Shown: piece by piece, positions 7,761 to 14,188 of the stretch
Position numbering within the stretch: position 1 is the stretch's first letter
Layout: every line of letters starts with the position of its first letter
NCBI GenBank assembly: GCA_003518755.1
Contig: DOYA01000074.1
Coordinates: 1 to 17,021 of the forward strand
Direction: 5' to 3'
Length of the DNA: 17,021 nt
DNA from: Clostridiales bacterium
GTDB lineage: Bacteria; Bacillota; Clostridia; TANB77; CAG-508
Notes under the pieces: generated by a model
Databases searched by the model: none
Seen by the model: the letters and a program-made list of their open reading frames with translations, nothing else
Told to the model about the DNA's origin: nothing
Position numbers and translations under genes: made by a program

Positions 7761-9170
7761 TTAATCAATAAACTTTTCTAATGCTTTTTTAGTTTTACTA
7801 AGAAATTCCTCATTATTTTTTGTTGCTTTAATTACTTTTAATATTTGATCTGTACTTTCAGCAGCAGGAATATTTCCCATAGCTTTTCTAATTAAAGTTG
7901 CTACTTCAAGTTCTTTATCAGACAATAGTAAGTCTTCACGCCTTGTATTAGATCTTTTAATGTCAATAGCTGGGAATATACGTTTTTCAGCTAAGCTTCT
8001 ATCTAAAAGAACTTCCATATTACCAGTTCCTTTAAACTCTTCAAAAATAACATCATCCATTCTGCTTCCAGTTTCTGTTAGAGCTGTTGCTAAAATTGTT
8101 AGGCTTCCACCAAATTCAATATTTCTAGCTGCACCAAAAAATTTCTTTGGTTTATGTAAAGATGCTGGATCTATACCTCCAGAAAGAGTTCTACCTGATG
8201 CAGGAACAACTAAATTATATGCTCTTGCTAAACGTGTTATACTATCTAATAAAACAACTACATCTTTTCCTTGCTCTACTAGTCTTTTAGCTCTTTCAAT
8301 AACCATTTCTGCGACTTTTGCATGATGTTCAGGCAATTCATCAAAAGTTGAATATACTACTTGACCTTTAATTGATCTTTCCATATCAGTAACTTCCTCT
8401 GGCCTTTCATCTATTAAAAGCATAATAAGTTCACATTCTGGATTATTAGTTGTAATACTATTTGCAATTTCCTTAAGTAGTGTTGTTTTACCAGCTTTAG
8501 GTTGAGCAACAATCAAACCCCTTTGCCCTTTTCCAATTGGAGAAATAATATCCATCATTCTGGTTGCATAATTTTCTTGAACTGTTTCTAATTTTAATCT
8601 TTCATCAGGATATATTGGAGTTAAATCTTCAAATCTAGTTCTTTTAATTGCCTTTTCAGGATGCTCACCATTAACTTCGCCTACAAAAATTAGAGATGGA
8701 AATTTTTCTCCTTCTTTGTATCTTGAAATACCTTTAACTAAATCTCCAGTTGTTAGTCTGAATCTCCTAATTTGAACAGGTGAAATATATACATCTTTTG
8801 GACTAGATAAATAATTGTCTCCTCTTAAAAAGCCATATCCTTCAGACATTACTTCTAAAATACCTTCAATTATTTCGTCTTCTTCATTGTTGACTTGATA
8901 TGTAACAGATGATTCTCCTAAGTTTTCATCATCTTCTACACTATCTTCTAATTCATAGTTATTTGAAATAGTATCTGTTTCATCTATATAATCTTCTTCC
9001 TCTTCATCACTATTATCATAATCTTCATTTTCTTCATCAAATTTGTTATTCTGAAGACTATTCAATACCTCAATAAGTTCCTCTTTATTTAATTTAGAAA
9101 TATTTCTAATATTGTTTTCTTTTGCTAATTTTTTTAACTCTAAAAGAGTAAGATTTTCTAAATTTTGCAT
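7761..9170 (-). CDS. rho: Transcription termination factor Rho
   Basis: This is Rho, the hexameric RNA-dependent ATPase that ends transcription of untranslated RNA. From ATG 9170 it has 469 residues. It has an N-terminal Rho_N helical domain (about 1-40), then a very acidic insertion (about 44-102). The S1-like RNA-binding domain contains EGYGFLRG and DVYISPVQIRRF. The ATPase has Walker A AQPKAGKTT (222-230), Walker B VVVLLDSITRLARAYN and the secondary RNA-site segment DPASLHKPKKFFGAARN. The strongest ribosome site (AAGGAG, 9 bases upstream) fits ATG 9170. TTG at 9176 is too close to it. The gene has its own promoter (9374-9402), a leader of about 195 bases and a terminator, so it is probably a single-gene unit. 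Clostridial Rho proteins are known to carry N-terminal insertions; the acidic, Lys/Arg-free type here is notable. Confidence 0.97.
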   Translation of the reverse strand: MQNLENLTLLELKKLAKENNIRNISKLNKEELIEVLNSLQNNKFDEENEDYDNSDEEEEDYIDETDTISNNYELEDSVEDDENLGESSVTYQVNNEEDEIIEGILEVMSEGYGFLRGDNYLSSPKDVYISPVQIRRFRLTTGDLVKGISRYKEGEKFPSLIFVGEVNGEHPEKAIKRTRFEDLTPIYPDERLKLETVQENYATRMMDIISPIGKGQRGLIVAQPKAGKTTLLKEIANSITTNNPECELIMLLIDERPEEVTDMERSIKGQVVYSTFDELPEHHAKVAEMVIERAKRLVEQGKDVVVLLDSITRLARAYNLVVPASGRTLSGGIDPASLHKPKKFFGAARNIEFGGSLTILATALTETGSRMDDVIFEEFKGTGNMEVLLDRSLAEKRIFPAIDIKRSNTRREDLLLSDKELEVATLIRKAMGNIPAAESTDQILKVIKATKNNEEFLSKTKKALEKFID

Positions 9171-9368
9171 TTTCAAATTCTCCTTTTTTTGATTAATAAA
9201 CTATTCACTTTGTAAAATAAATATAAAATACATTAAATATATTTGGGGATTTTTAATTGAATTCAAATGTAGGTTGTTATATATAAGCTTACCTACCTAT
9301 TACTTCTAACTTTATTTATTCTGTTTGAATATTATAAATTATAGATTATCATATGAATATAACAACAG
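9171..9368 (-). promoter_or_regulatory. Long rho leader with competing RNA pairings
   Basis: About 195 bases separate the predicted transcription start from the rho ATG. On the transcript, GTTGTTATAT near the very 5' end (plus 9366-9357) is an exact complement of ATATAACAAC further down (plus 9282-9273). GTAGGT (9296-9291) pairs with ACCTAC (9274-9269). These two pairings share or abut the same segment at 9269-9282, so they may exclude each other. Rho is known to control its own gene by attenuation in several bacteria. No peptide or known riboswitch is visible in the leader. Confidence 0.4.
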
Positions 9369-9373
9369 ACTGT

Positions 9374-9402
9374 ATTATATCATAAAAAAAACAATTTGTG
9401 AA
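9374..9402 (-). promoter_or_regulatory. Sigma-A-like promoter of rho
   Basis: On the minus strand, TTCACA (9402-9397), a 17-base spacer and TATAAT (9379-9374) form a strong promoter, with TGA just before the -10 (an extended -10). It lies directly after the divIC terminator, which supports a separate transcription unit for rho. Confidence 0.75.
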
Positions 9403-9405
9403 GTA

Positions 9406-9443
9406 AAAAACGAAAATAAACCTTGGTAAAACAAGGTTTATTT
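9406..9443 (-). terminator. Intrinsic terminator after divIC
   Basis: AAATAAACCTTG (9414-9425) pairs perfectly over 12 bp with CAAGGTTTATTT (9432-9443), with a 6-base loop, and is followed on the minus strand by TCGTTTTTT. The stem overlaps two bases of the divIC stop codon (9444-9442). Confidence 0.9.
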
Positions 9444-9729
9444 AATTTTCATTATCAACATATACTTTTTCATTAGGCATATACATACCTAGCTTTTCTC
9501 TTGCTAATGCTTCAATATATTCAAGTGAATTAACATTATCTTTTTGATTATTTAACTCTTCTTGTTTTTTTTGAGCTTCTGCAATATCAATTTTTAAACT
9601 ATTAACTTGAGCATTATAATTATTTAATACTTTTTGCTGATTAATAAATGTTATCATTGCATAAAATATAACTAAAACAAGAATTATTCTTTTTAATAAA
9701 ATGCCTTTATTTTTCATACGTATAACCAT
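9442..9729 (-). CDS. divIC: DivIC/FtsB-like septum formation initiator
   Basis: At 95 residues this has the size and plan of DivIC/FtsB, which joins FtsL/DivIB at the division site and promotes septal wall synthesis. It has a short basic cytoplasmic N-terminus, one transmembrane helix (about 12-29: LKRIILVLVIFYAMITFI), an external coiled coil rich in Q, K, E and N (about 31-68), then the conserved tail EYIEALAREKLGMYMPNEKVYV. The order yabP-yabQ-divIC matches the known Bacillus/Clostridia cluster. ATG 9729 has only a weak site (AAAGAAAGA). An in-frame ATG at 9717 (MKNKGILLKR) would give 91 residues. A strong terminator follows immediately. Confidence 0.88.
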   Translation of the reverse strand: MVIRMKNKGILLKRIILVLVIFYAMITFINQQKVLNNYNAQVNSLKIDIAEAQKKQEELNNQKDNVNSLEYIEALAREKLGMYMPNEKVYVDNEN

Positions 9730-9831
9730 TCTTTCTTTTAAAAAAATTTAACCTATATATATTATTCTCCAATAATATCCAAAATCCCCTTTATTATTTA
9801 ATTATTTTGATATTTTTATAGTTTAATTATT

Positions 9832-10233
9832 TTATTTTGTTGAGTAATGTCTGTTTTTAAAAAATGTTATAATTTTTTTTAGAGGATATGTAATAAATTT
9901 GATTATACTATTTAAAATGGTTTTGACTGTTTTAATTATATAAACAAATATTTTTATTATATATTGGCTTATTGCCAAGATGTATATAAAAAAACCTAAA
10001 ATCAACCCTATAAACATATAAAGCCTAATAGTTCCATCCGAAAAACTATACATAAAAAAAATCACACTTATTCCTGTTATTATCCAAAATATAATATCTT
10101 GAATTGATGTCATCAAATTTGATGTTTTAACGCTTTTTCTTAAAATTCTAAAAAAATCAAAAATTAAACCTATGATTACACCATTTAATGAGAAAATTAG
10201 AAATAATACCGCTTGATTATTAATCATTTGCAC
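9832..10233 (-). CDS. yabQ: Spore cortex biosynthesis protein YabQ
   Basis: The 133-residue protein has about three to four transmembrane segments in its N-terminal half (for example 8-28, 43-63, 70-90) and a basic, amphipathic C-terminus rich in Lys and Ile. The N-terminal plan 'Q..LF..FSLNGVIIGLIFDFFRILRK' and its place between yabP and divIC identify YabQ. In B. subtilis this is a mother-cell membrane protein, made under sigma-E and needed for the spore cortex. The start may be GTG 10233, 6 bases after GAGG, or ATG 10227 (MINNQAVLF); the spacing favours the GTG. It begins 17 bases after the yabP stop. About 100 bases of AT-rich sequence without a clear terminator separate it from divIC. 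Confidence 0.82.
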   Translation of the reverse strand: MQMINNQAVLFLIFSLNGVIIGLIFDFFRILRKSVKTSNLMTSIQDIIFWIITGISVIFFMYSFSDGTIRLYMFIGLILGFFIYILAISQYIIKIFVYIIKTVKTILNSIIKFITYPLKKIITFFKNRHYSTK

Positions 10234-10250
10234 TTCACACCTCTTGCTAG

Positions 10251-10550
10251 TTATTTAAATATTTTAGAAAATAATCCTTGTTCTTGTGATTTTTTAGTAG
10301 GGTCACTATAACCAAGATTAGAGATTTCTCCTTCTACACTCACATCCCCTGTATCTATACTCAACTTATTAATTTTTAAATTATTTCCTTTTACTGTTAA
10401 CAAACCTAACTCTGTTTCAATTATAACAAGCTCATCATCAAAACTTATAACATCTTTTACGCCAGAAACACTTAATTTATTTCTATTTTCCATAACAATA
10501 TTTTGAACTATATTGTTTAATCCTATATTCTTTCTTTCTTCGACAACCAT
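10251..10550 (-). CDS. yabP: Sporulation protein YabP
   Basis: This 99-residue soluble protein matches the length and plan of YabP: N-terminal 'HN/N..MENRNKLSVSGVKDVISFDDE', then alternating beta strands 'LVIIETELGLLTVKGNNLKINKLSIDTGDVSVEGEISNLGY'. The family (YabP/YqfC) is specific to endospore formers. In B. subtilis yabP is transcribed under sigma-E, and with yabQ it affects cortex formation. ATG 10550 is preceded by a strong GGAGG, 8 bases away. It is the first gene of the yabP-yabQ-divIC set. I could not place a convincing sigma-E promoter in the 147-base gap upstream, which is partly taken up by two inverted repeats (10612-10629 and 10681-10717). Confidence 0.85.
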   Translation of the reverse strand: MVVEERKNIGLNNIVQNIVMENRNKLSVSGVKDVISFDDELVIIETELGLLTVKGNNLKINKLSIDTGDVSVEGEISNLGYSDPTKKSQEQGLFSKIFK

Positions 10551-10600
10551 AGTACTTTCCTCCTTTGCTATAAATATTTATATTCGGTTATTTTGATTTT

Positions 10601-10640
10601 AGAACCTGTGCGGGCGATTAAAATCGCCCCTACAACGAAA
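10601..10640. repeat. GC-rich palindromic repeat upstream of yabP
   Basis: GGGCGATT (10612-10619) and AATCGCCC (10622-10629) form an 8-bp palindrome with a two-base loop, flanked by TGTGC on one side and CCTACAACG on the other. It is far more GC-rich than its surroundings. Its form (a TGTAGGGGCGA...TCGCCCG-like unit) resembles short palindromic elements that I recall being scattered between genes in gut Clostridia. Only one copy is present here, so dispersal cannot be shown. Confidence 0.5.
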
Positions 10641-10680
10641 ATAAATTAATCTCCTTTATATTTTTTTTTTACGAATTACG

Positions 10681-10717
10681 ACAAAGCTCTAATATCATTA
10701 CGATATTAGAGCTTTGT
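10681..10717. repeat. Perfect 16-bp inverted repeat around the lysC stop codon
   Basis: ACAAAGCTCTAATATC (10681-10696) is exactly complementary to 10702-10717, with a 5-base loop (10697-10701). The lysC stop codon TAA (10700-10698) lies inside that loop, and one arm encodes the last codons of lysC. On the minus strand no U-tract follows; the next run is of A. It is therefore not a standard Rho-independent terminator, although it would make a very stable 3'-end hairpin. The motif CGTAAT occurs both in the loop and just beyond the second arm. Confidence 0.7.
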
Positions 10718-11882
10718 GAAGTTCTTCTAAAATTTCATCAGGAATAATTTCTTTAAATATTATAGCTATTTTTGCTTCATTTATTTCCATACTAATTATA
10801 TTTAAATGATTTTTATCAACAATATGCATTATTGTAGTAACAATACTATTATTACTCATAATTCCATTTCCGATAACAGATATTCTTGTTATATCTAAAT
10901 AAGTTGCATTTAATTCTGGCCATTTATCTTCAAGCAAGCCTGCAAATTTATTGAATTTTGACTTTGAAATTGTAAATGTAATATCAATTGTATCAGCACT
11001 GCTATTTACAAGGTTTTTAACATTTAATTCATTTTCTATAAAACTATAATAAATATTATTAAATATATCAACTGAATAAGTAGTCTTTGATGTTATATGC
11101 ACATATTTTAAATCATCATTTTTTACAATACTTTTTACAGTACTTCCTTCTATTTTATCATTAATTAAAGTCCCTGAATTATCTATAAATGTTGATTTTG
11201 CAACAATTGGAATGTTGAATCTCTCGCCAACCTCAACACACCTGTTATGAAGGACTTTAGCTCCTTCATCTGCAATATCTAACATTTCAGAATATGAAAT
11301 TGCATCTATTTTTTTAGCAACTTTAGTTTTTTTTGGATCTGCAGAATATACTCCATCTACATCTGAAAATATATAGCAATGATTTGCTTTGATTTTAGCT
11401 GCTATTGCAACAGCTGTAGTATCAGAACCTCCTCTACCTAAAGTTGTAATATCCATGTTTCTATTAATTCCTTGAAAACCAGCAACTATAACTATATTTC
11501 CATTATTTAACTCTTTTTCAATACGAGATGTATCAATATCTTCTATTATAGCATCTTGATTTGTATTATTAGTAAAAATTCCAGCCTGCCAGCCAGTTAA
11601 AGAAATTGCTTTCATACCAAGTCTGTTTAATAAAATAGAAAGTTTTGCCATTGACATTTGTTCCCCTGAACTTAAGAGAACATCTAGCTCTCTTTCATTT
11701 GGTACACTTGATAAACTCATTGCTTCTTTTATAAGTTCATCTGTTGTTTTCCCTTGTGCTGAAACTACAATTACAATTCTTTTATTTTCATCATAAAATT
11801 CTTTTATTTTTTCTGCAACAATATTTAATTTAATATTATCTGCAACAGAACTTCCTCCAAATTTCAATACTACTGTGTCCAT
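10698..11882 (-). CDS. lysC: Aspartate kinase
   Basis: This is a monofunctional aspartokinase, catalysing the first step from aspartate towards lysine, threonine, methionine and diaminopimelate. From ATG 11882 it has 394 residues. KFGGSSV (7-13) is the nucleotide/aspartate motif. SSGEQMSMAKLS, GFQGIN and TTLGRGGSDTTAVAIA mark the kinase domain, and FSDVDGVYSADP closes it. Two ACT regulatory domains follow (about 265-394; VISVIGNGIM-like 'ISVIGNGIMSNNSIVTTIMHIVDKNHLNIISMEINEAKIAIIF' is the second), so feedback inhibition by an amino acid is expected. GAAGG lies 8 bases before ATG 11882, which fits better than GTG 11891. The gene stands alone, with a leader of about 235 bases from the promoter at 12126-12153 and a perfect inverted repeat at its end. 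I looked for a lysine riboswitch and saw none. Confidence 0.95.
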   Translation of the reverse strand: MDTVVLKFGGSSVADNIKLNIVAEKIKEFYDENKRIVIVVSAQGKTTDELIKEAMSLSSVPNERELDVLLSSGEQMSMAKLSILLNRLGMKAISLTGWQAGIFTNNTNQDAIIEDIDTSRIEKELNNGNIVIVAGFQGINRNMDITTLGRGGSDTTAVAIAAKIKANHCYIFSDVDGVYSADPKKTKVAKKIDAISYSEMLDIADEGAKVLHNRCVEVGERFNIPIVAKSTFIDNSGTLINDKIEGSTVKSIVKNDDLKYVHITSKTTYSVDIFNNIYYSFIENELNVKNLVNSSADTIDITFTISKSKFNKFAGLLEDKWPELNATYLDITRISVIGNGIMSNNSIVTTIMHIVDKNHLNIISMEINEAKIAIIFKEIIPDEILEELHKALIS

Positions 11883-11978
11883 ATTTGGCACCTTCTTTTT
11901 TATTTAATAAGGATTATTTAATTATAAACATTCCTTTTATGGTTATTGTCCAATAATAAATCAATTTCTGTATTTGAT

Positions 11979-12019
11979 GTGAGAGGTACTATATATATTG
12001 TAAAAATCACACTTCTCAC
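11979..12019 (-). promoter_or_regulatory. Hairpin in the lysC leader
   Basis: GTGAGAGGTA (11979-11988) can pair with CACTTCTCAC (12010-12019) over 10 positions with one mismatch and one wobble, leaving a 21-base AT-rich loop. It lies in the transcribed leader about 100 bases before the lysC start. There is no U-tract directly after it. Role unknown; it may be a control hairpin. Confidence 0.35.
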
Positions 12020-12112
12020 TTCCATTTTCAATATTTAATGAGCAACAACTGTTATATTATATGTTTTTTTATTATTTTTAGTTAAAAGATTTAAATCTAA
12101 TTTTGTAGAGTA

Positions 12113-12300
12113 GCAACAGCAACATTGTATATCTTTTTTCGTGCTTTAGTCAAGAAAACCAGAAATAAGATTTTGTACGCATATCAAATGCTACAAAATC
12201 TAAATTCTGCCATAACTCTCCTCTACGTCAAGTCTATCATCTAACGATGATGACTTTCCTAGAGTATAGAAAAAAGCATATACAATGAAAGCAATGTTGC
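12113..12300. other. Y-shaped structured element (ncRNA, leader or MITE) between prfB and lysC
   Basis: The ends of this 188-base element pair with each other: GCAACA (12113-12118) with TGTTGC (12295-12300), CATTGTATAT (12123-12132) with ATATACAATG (12278-12287), and CTTTTTTC (12133-12140) with GAAAAAAG (12269-12276), in all 24 bp. Inside are two more stems. One is AGATTTTGTA-GCAT (12168-12182) with ATGC-TACAAAATCT (12188-12201), extended by CAGAA/TTCTG. The other is AAGTC-ATCATC (12230-12241) with GATGAT-GACTT (12246-12256), enclosed by CTCTA (12221-12225)/TAGAG (12260-12264). Together they give a three-way junction. It starts 28 bases after the prfB stop. It matches no RNA family I know; it could also be a MITE, although I see no target-site duplication. 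No protein is encoded. Confidence 0.5.
12126..12153 (-). promoter_or_regulatory. Likely lysC promoter inside the structured element
   Basis: On the minus strand, TTGACT (12153-12148), a 16-base spacer and TATACA (12131-12126) resemble a sigma-A promoter (5 of 6 and 4 of 6 matches). The -10 lies in one arm of the closing stem of the structured element. Transcription would start near 12119 and give lysC a leader of about 235 bases. Confidence 0.5.
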
Positions 12301-12328
12301 GGATAAAAATTTAAATTATTACAAATAT

Positions 12329-13430
12329 TTATTTTGTCATTGTTAAATAACTCTGAATAAACCCGTCTAAATCTCCATCCATGACACCTTGTACATTTCC
12401 CACTTCATAATTTGTTCTATGGTCTTTTACTAAAGTGTATGGGCAAAATACATATGATCTAATTTGACTACCCCAAGCAATTTCTCTTTGTACTCCTTTT
12501 AATTCATCAATTGTTTCTTTATGCTCTTTTTCTTTTAAATCTAAAAGTTTTGATTTCAGCATTTTCATTGCAAACTCTCTATTTTGTAGTTGAGAACGTT
12601 GTGTTTGACAAGAAACTATAATTCCAGTTGGAATATGAGTTAACCTAACAGCTGATGAAGTTTTATTAATATGCTGTCCACCTGCTCCTGAAGCTCTAAA
12701 CACATCCATTTTTATATCATCTGGATTAATATATAAATCAATATCATCTGTTATTTCAGGCAATACTTCTAAAGAAGCAAATGATGTATGACGTCTTCCT
12801 CCACTATCAAATGGAGATATTCTTACTAATCTATGTACTCCCATCTCCCCTTTTAAATATCCATAAGCATTTTCTCCTGAAACTTCAAAAGTAACAGATT
12901 TAAGACCTGCTTCATCACCTTCTAAATAATCAAGTTCTTCTACTTTGTAATTTGATTTATTAGCCCACCTTGTATACATTCTGTAAAGCATTTCAGCCCA
13001 GTCTTGCGCTTCTGTTCCTCCTGCACCTGGGTGAATAGTTAGAATTGCATTATTTTTATCATACTTTCCTGATAAAAGAGTTAAAATTTCAAATTTTTGT
13101 AATTCTGCTTCACTCTTTTTTATGTCTTTTATCATTTCTTTTGCAAGGCTTTCGTCATCTTCTATTTTTAACAAATCTATGATTTCATTTATACCAGATA
13201 AATCCGCTTCTAATTCTCTGTATTTTGTGCATTTATTTTTTATGTTTTTAATTTTATCAAGAACTTCATTTGCATTTTTAGTATCATCCCAAAAATTAGG
13301 CTCAACTGTCAATTTTTCTAATTTGCTTAATTCTTGCTCAAGTTTTGATATGTCAAAGTGAATCACCAAGCTCTTTTAACCTAGCCATTAAACTTTCAGC
13401 TAATTTACAATATTCTTCTATGTCTTGCAT
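12329..13430 (-). CDS. prfB: Peptide chain release factor 2, with +1 programmed frameshift
   Basis: RF2 ends translation at UGA and UAA. The gene starts at ATG 13430 (AAGGAG 9 bases upstream). It reads 25 codons (MQDIEEYCKLAESLMARLKE, then LGDSL) to an in-frame TGA at 13355-13353, then must shift +1 at CTT-TGA-C to continue as DISKLEQELSKLEKL to TAA 12331-12329, for about 366 residues in all. The stop is codon 26, exactly as in E. coli. The RF2 signature SPF (RISPFDSGG) is the stop-codon reading motif. GAGGQ in RASGAGGQHINKTSSAVRLTH is the catalytic GGQ. Low RF2 favours the frameshift, giving autoregulation. It lies 35 bases after the 173-residue gene and is probably co-transcribed with it. 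No clear terminator follows; the structured element 12113-12300 begins 28 bases downstream. Confidence 0.96.
13352..13366 (-). promoter_or_regulatory. prfB +1 frameshift site
   Basis: On the minus strand, CTT (13358-13356), TGA (13355-13353) and C (13352) form the conserved slippery CUU-UGA-C sequence. GGTGAT lies upstream (about 13367-13362), separated from CTT by three bases. It can pair with the 3' extension of the anti-Shine-Dalgarno sequence, but it is not the AGGGGG form of E. coli. Confidence 0.93.
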
Positions 13431-13465
13431 TATATCACACTCCTTATAATCTACATTAAATACTA

Positions 13466-13987
13466 TTAAATGATAATATCCTGATTATCGTAACTATTAT
13501 TGGTTTTTGGAATATGTTTTTTATATAAACGATGTGCTAAACTTAACAGGTATGGATTTATTTGGCTACCATCTATTATATTCTTACGTTCAAATGATAG
13601 AAGTGAACATAAATACGATATTTCATTGTTATCTTTTTTATCCCATGAATTCTTTTCCATATTTGTTTTTTCATTTTTTTTTAAAGAACTTATTATTAAA
13701 TCTATATCATCATAATTATTGTATTCTTGATTTATAATTGTTGAAATATTTTCTTTTGTATTTTTTTCAATATATTTAATTAGTCTATCTGATAGATTAT
13801 TTAATTTAAAAAAAATAATAAATTCATCTGCACCTTTTCCTATATTATTTTGAAAAAAATCAATGATCATCTCTAATAACTTACTTATTGAATTCACTAT
13901 CTCCTTATACTGATATGGATTTAATAAAACATAATAACATAATAAAACTATTGCTTTATTACTTAAATTACTATAGTCGTATTTCAT
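13466..13987 (-). CDS. Hypothetical protein upstream of prfB
   Basis: I do not recognise this 173-residue protein. It begins MKYDYSNLSNKAIVLLCYYV and is largely helical, with a moderately hydrophobic helix near 12-25 and again near 40-55, but no convincing membrane span. It then becomes hydrophilic and rich in Asn, Lys, Asp and Ser (about 85-125). A motif-like end 'INPYLLSLAHRLYKKH' precedes a polar tail. ATG 13987 is preceded by GGGAGG at a long spacing of 12 bases; an upstream TTG at 14014 has no ribosome site. It stops 35 bases before prfB, so both genes probably share the promoter near 14105-14134. I saw no link to the ECF genes upstream. It could be a lineage-specific protein. Confidence 0.65.
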   Translation of the reverse strand: MKYDYSNLSNKAIVLLCYYVLLNPYQYKEIVNSISKLLEMIIDFFQNNIGKGADEFIIFFKLNNLSDRLIKYIEKNTKENISTIINQEYNNYDDIDLIISSLKKNEKTNMEKNSWDKKDNNEISYLCSLLSFERKNIIDGSQINPYLLSLAHRLYKKHIPKTNNSYDNQDIII

Positions 13988-14104
13988 AATTAGATTTATC
14001 CTCCCATGCTTCAATTTTTTTTGCTATAAAATTTCTTATGTTGATTACTTGAATTTTTTAATACTGAATCAACTTTCAATTAATTAAAAACTTTTTTAAT
14101 CTGT

Positions 14105-14134
14105 AATATCTTTATAATTATATTTCTTTGTCAA
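14105..14134 (-). promoter_or_regulatory. Probable promoter for the 173-residue gene and prfB
   Basis: On the minus strand, a perfect -35 TTGACA (14134-14129) is followed after 18 bases by GATATT (14110-14105), a weaker -10. The start codon at 13987 is about 110 bases downstream. It lies just after the ecfT gene, where no intrinsic terminator is evident. Confidence 0.45.
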
Positions 14135-14188
14135 AAAAATTACAATACTATTTTCATAATTTATATACACACATGTCAGCATAAAAAA

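Noticed and set aside
7960..8325. 121-residue plus-strand frame inside rho
   Set aside because: It is the antisense shadow of the conserved Rho ATPase domain and has no ribosome site. The same applies to the other plus-strand frames at 387, 1341, 3758, 13122, 13500, 13507, 15028 and 15421.
11883..12112. Lysine riboswitch or T-box in the lysC leader
   Set aside because: The gene and the leader length made this likely, but I found none of the conserved L-box segments and no T-box anti-terminator (TGGNACCGCG-like) sequence.
12113..12300. 6S RNA, SRP RNA, tmRNA or RNase P RNA
   Set aside because: The element has a branched three-way junction, not one long rod with a central bubble, and none of the conserved SRP, tmRNA or RNase P core motifs.
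12329..13369. prfB starting at TTG 13369
   Set aside because: That start has no ribosome site and ignores the conserved 25-codon first frame ending at the frameshift stop.
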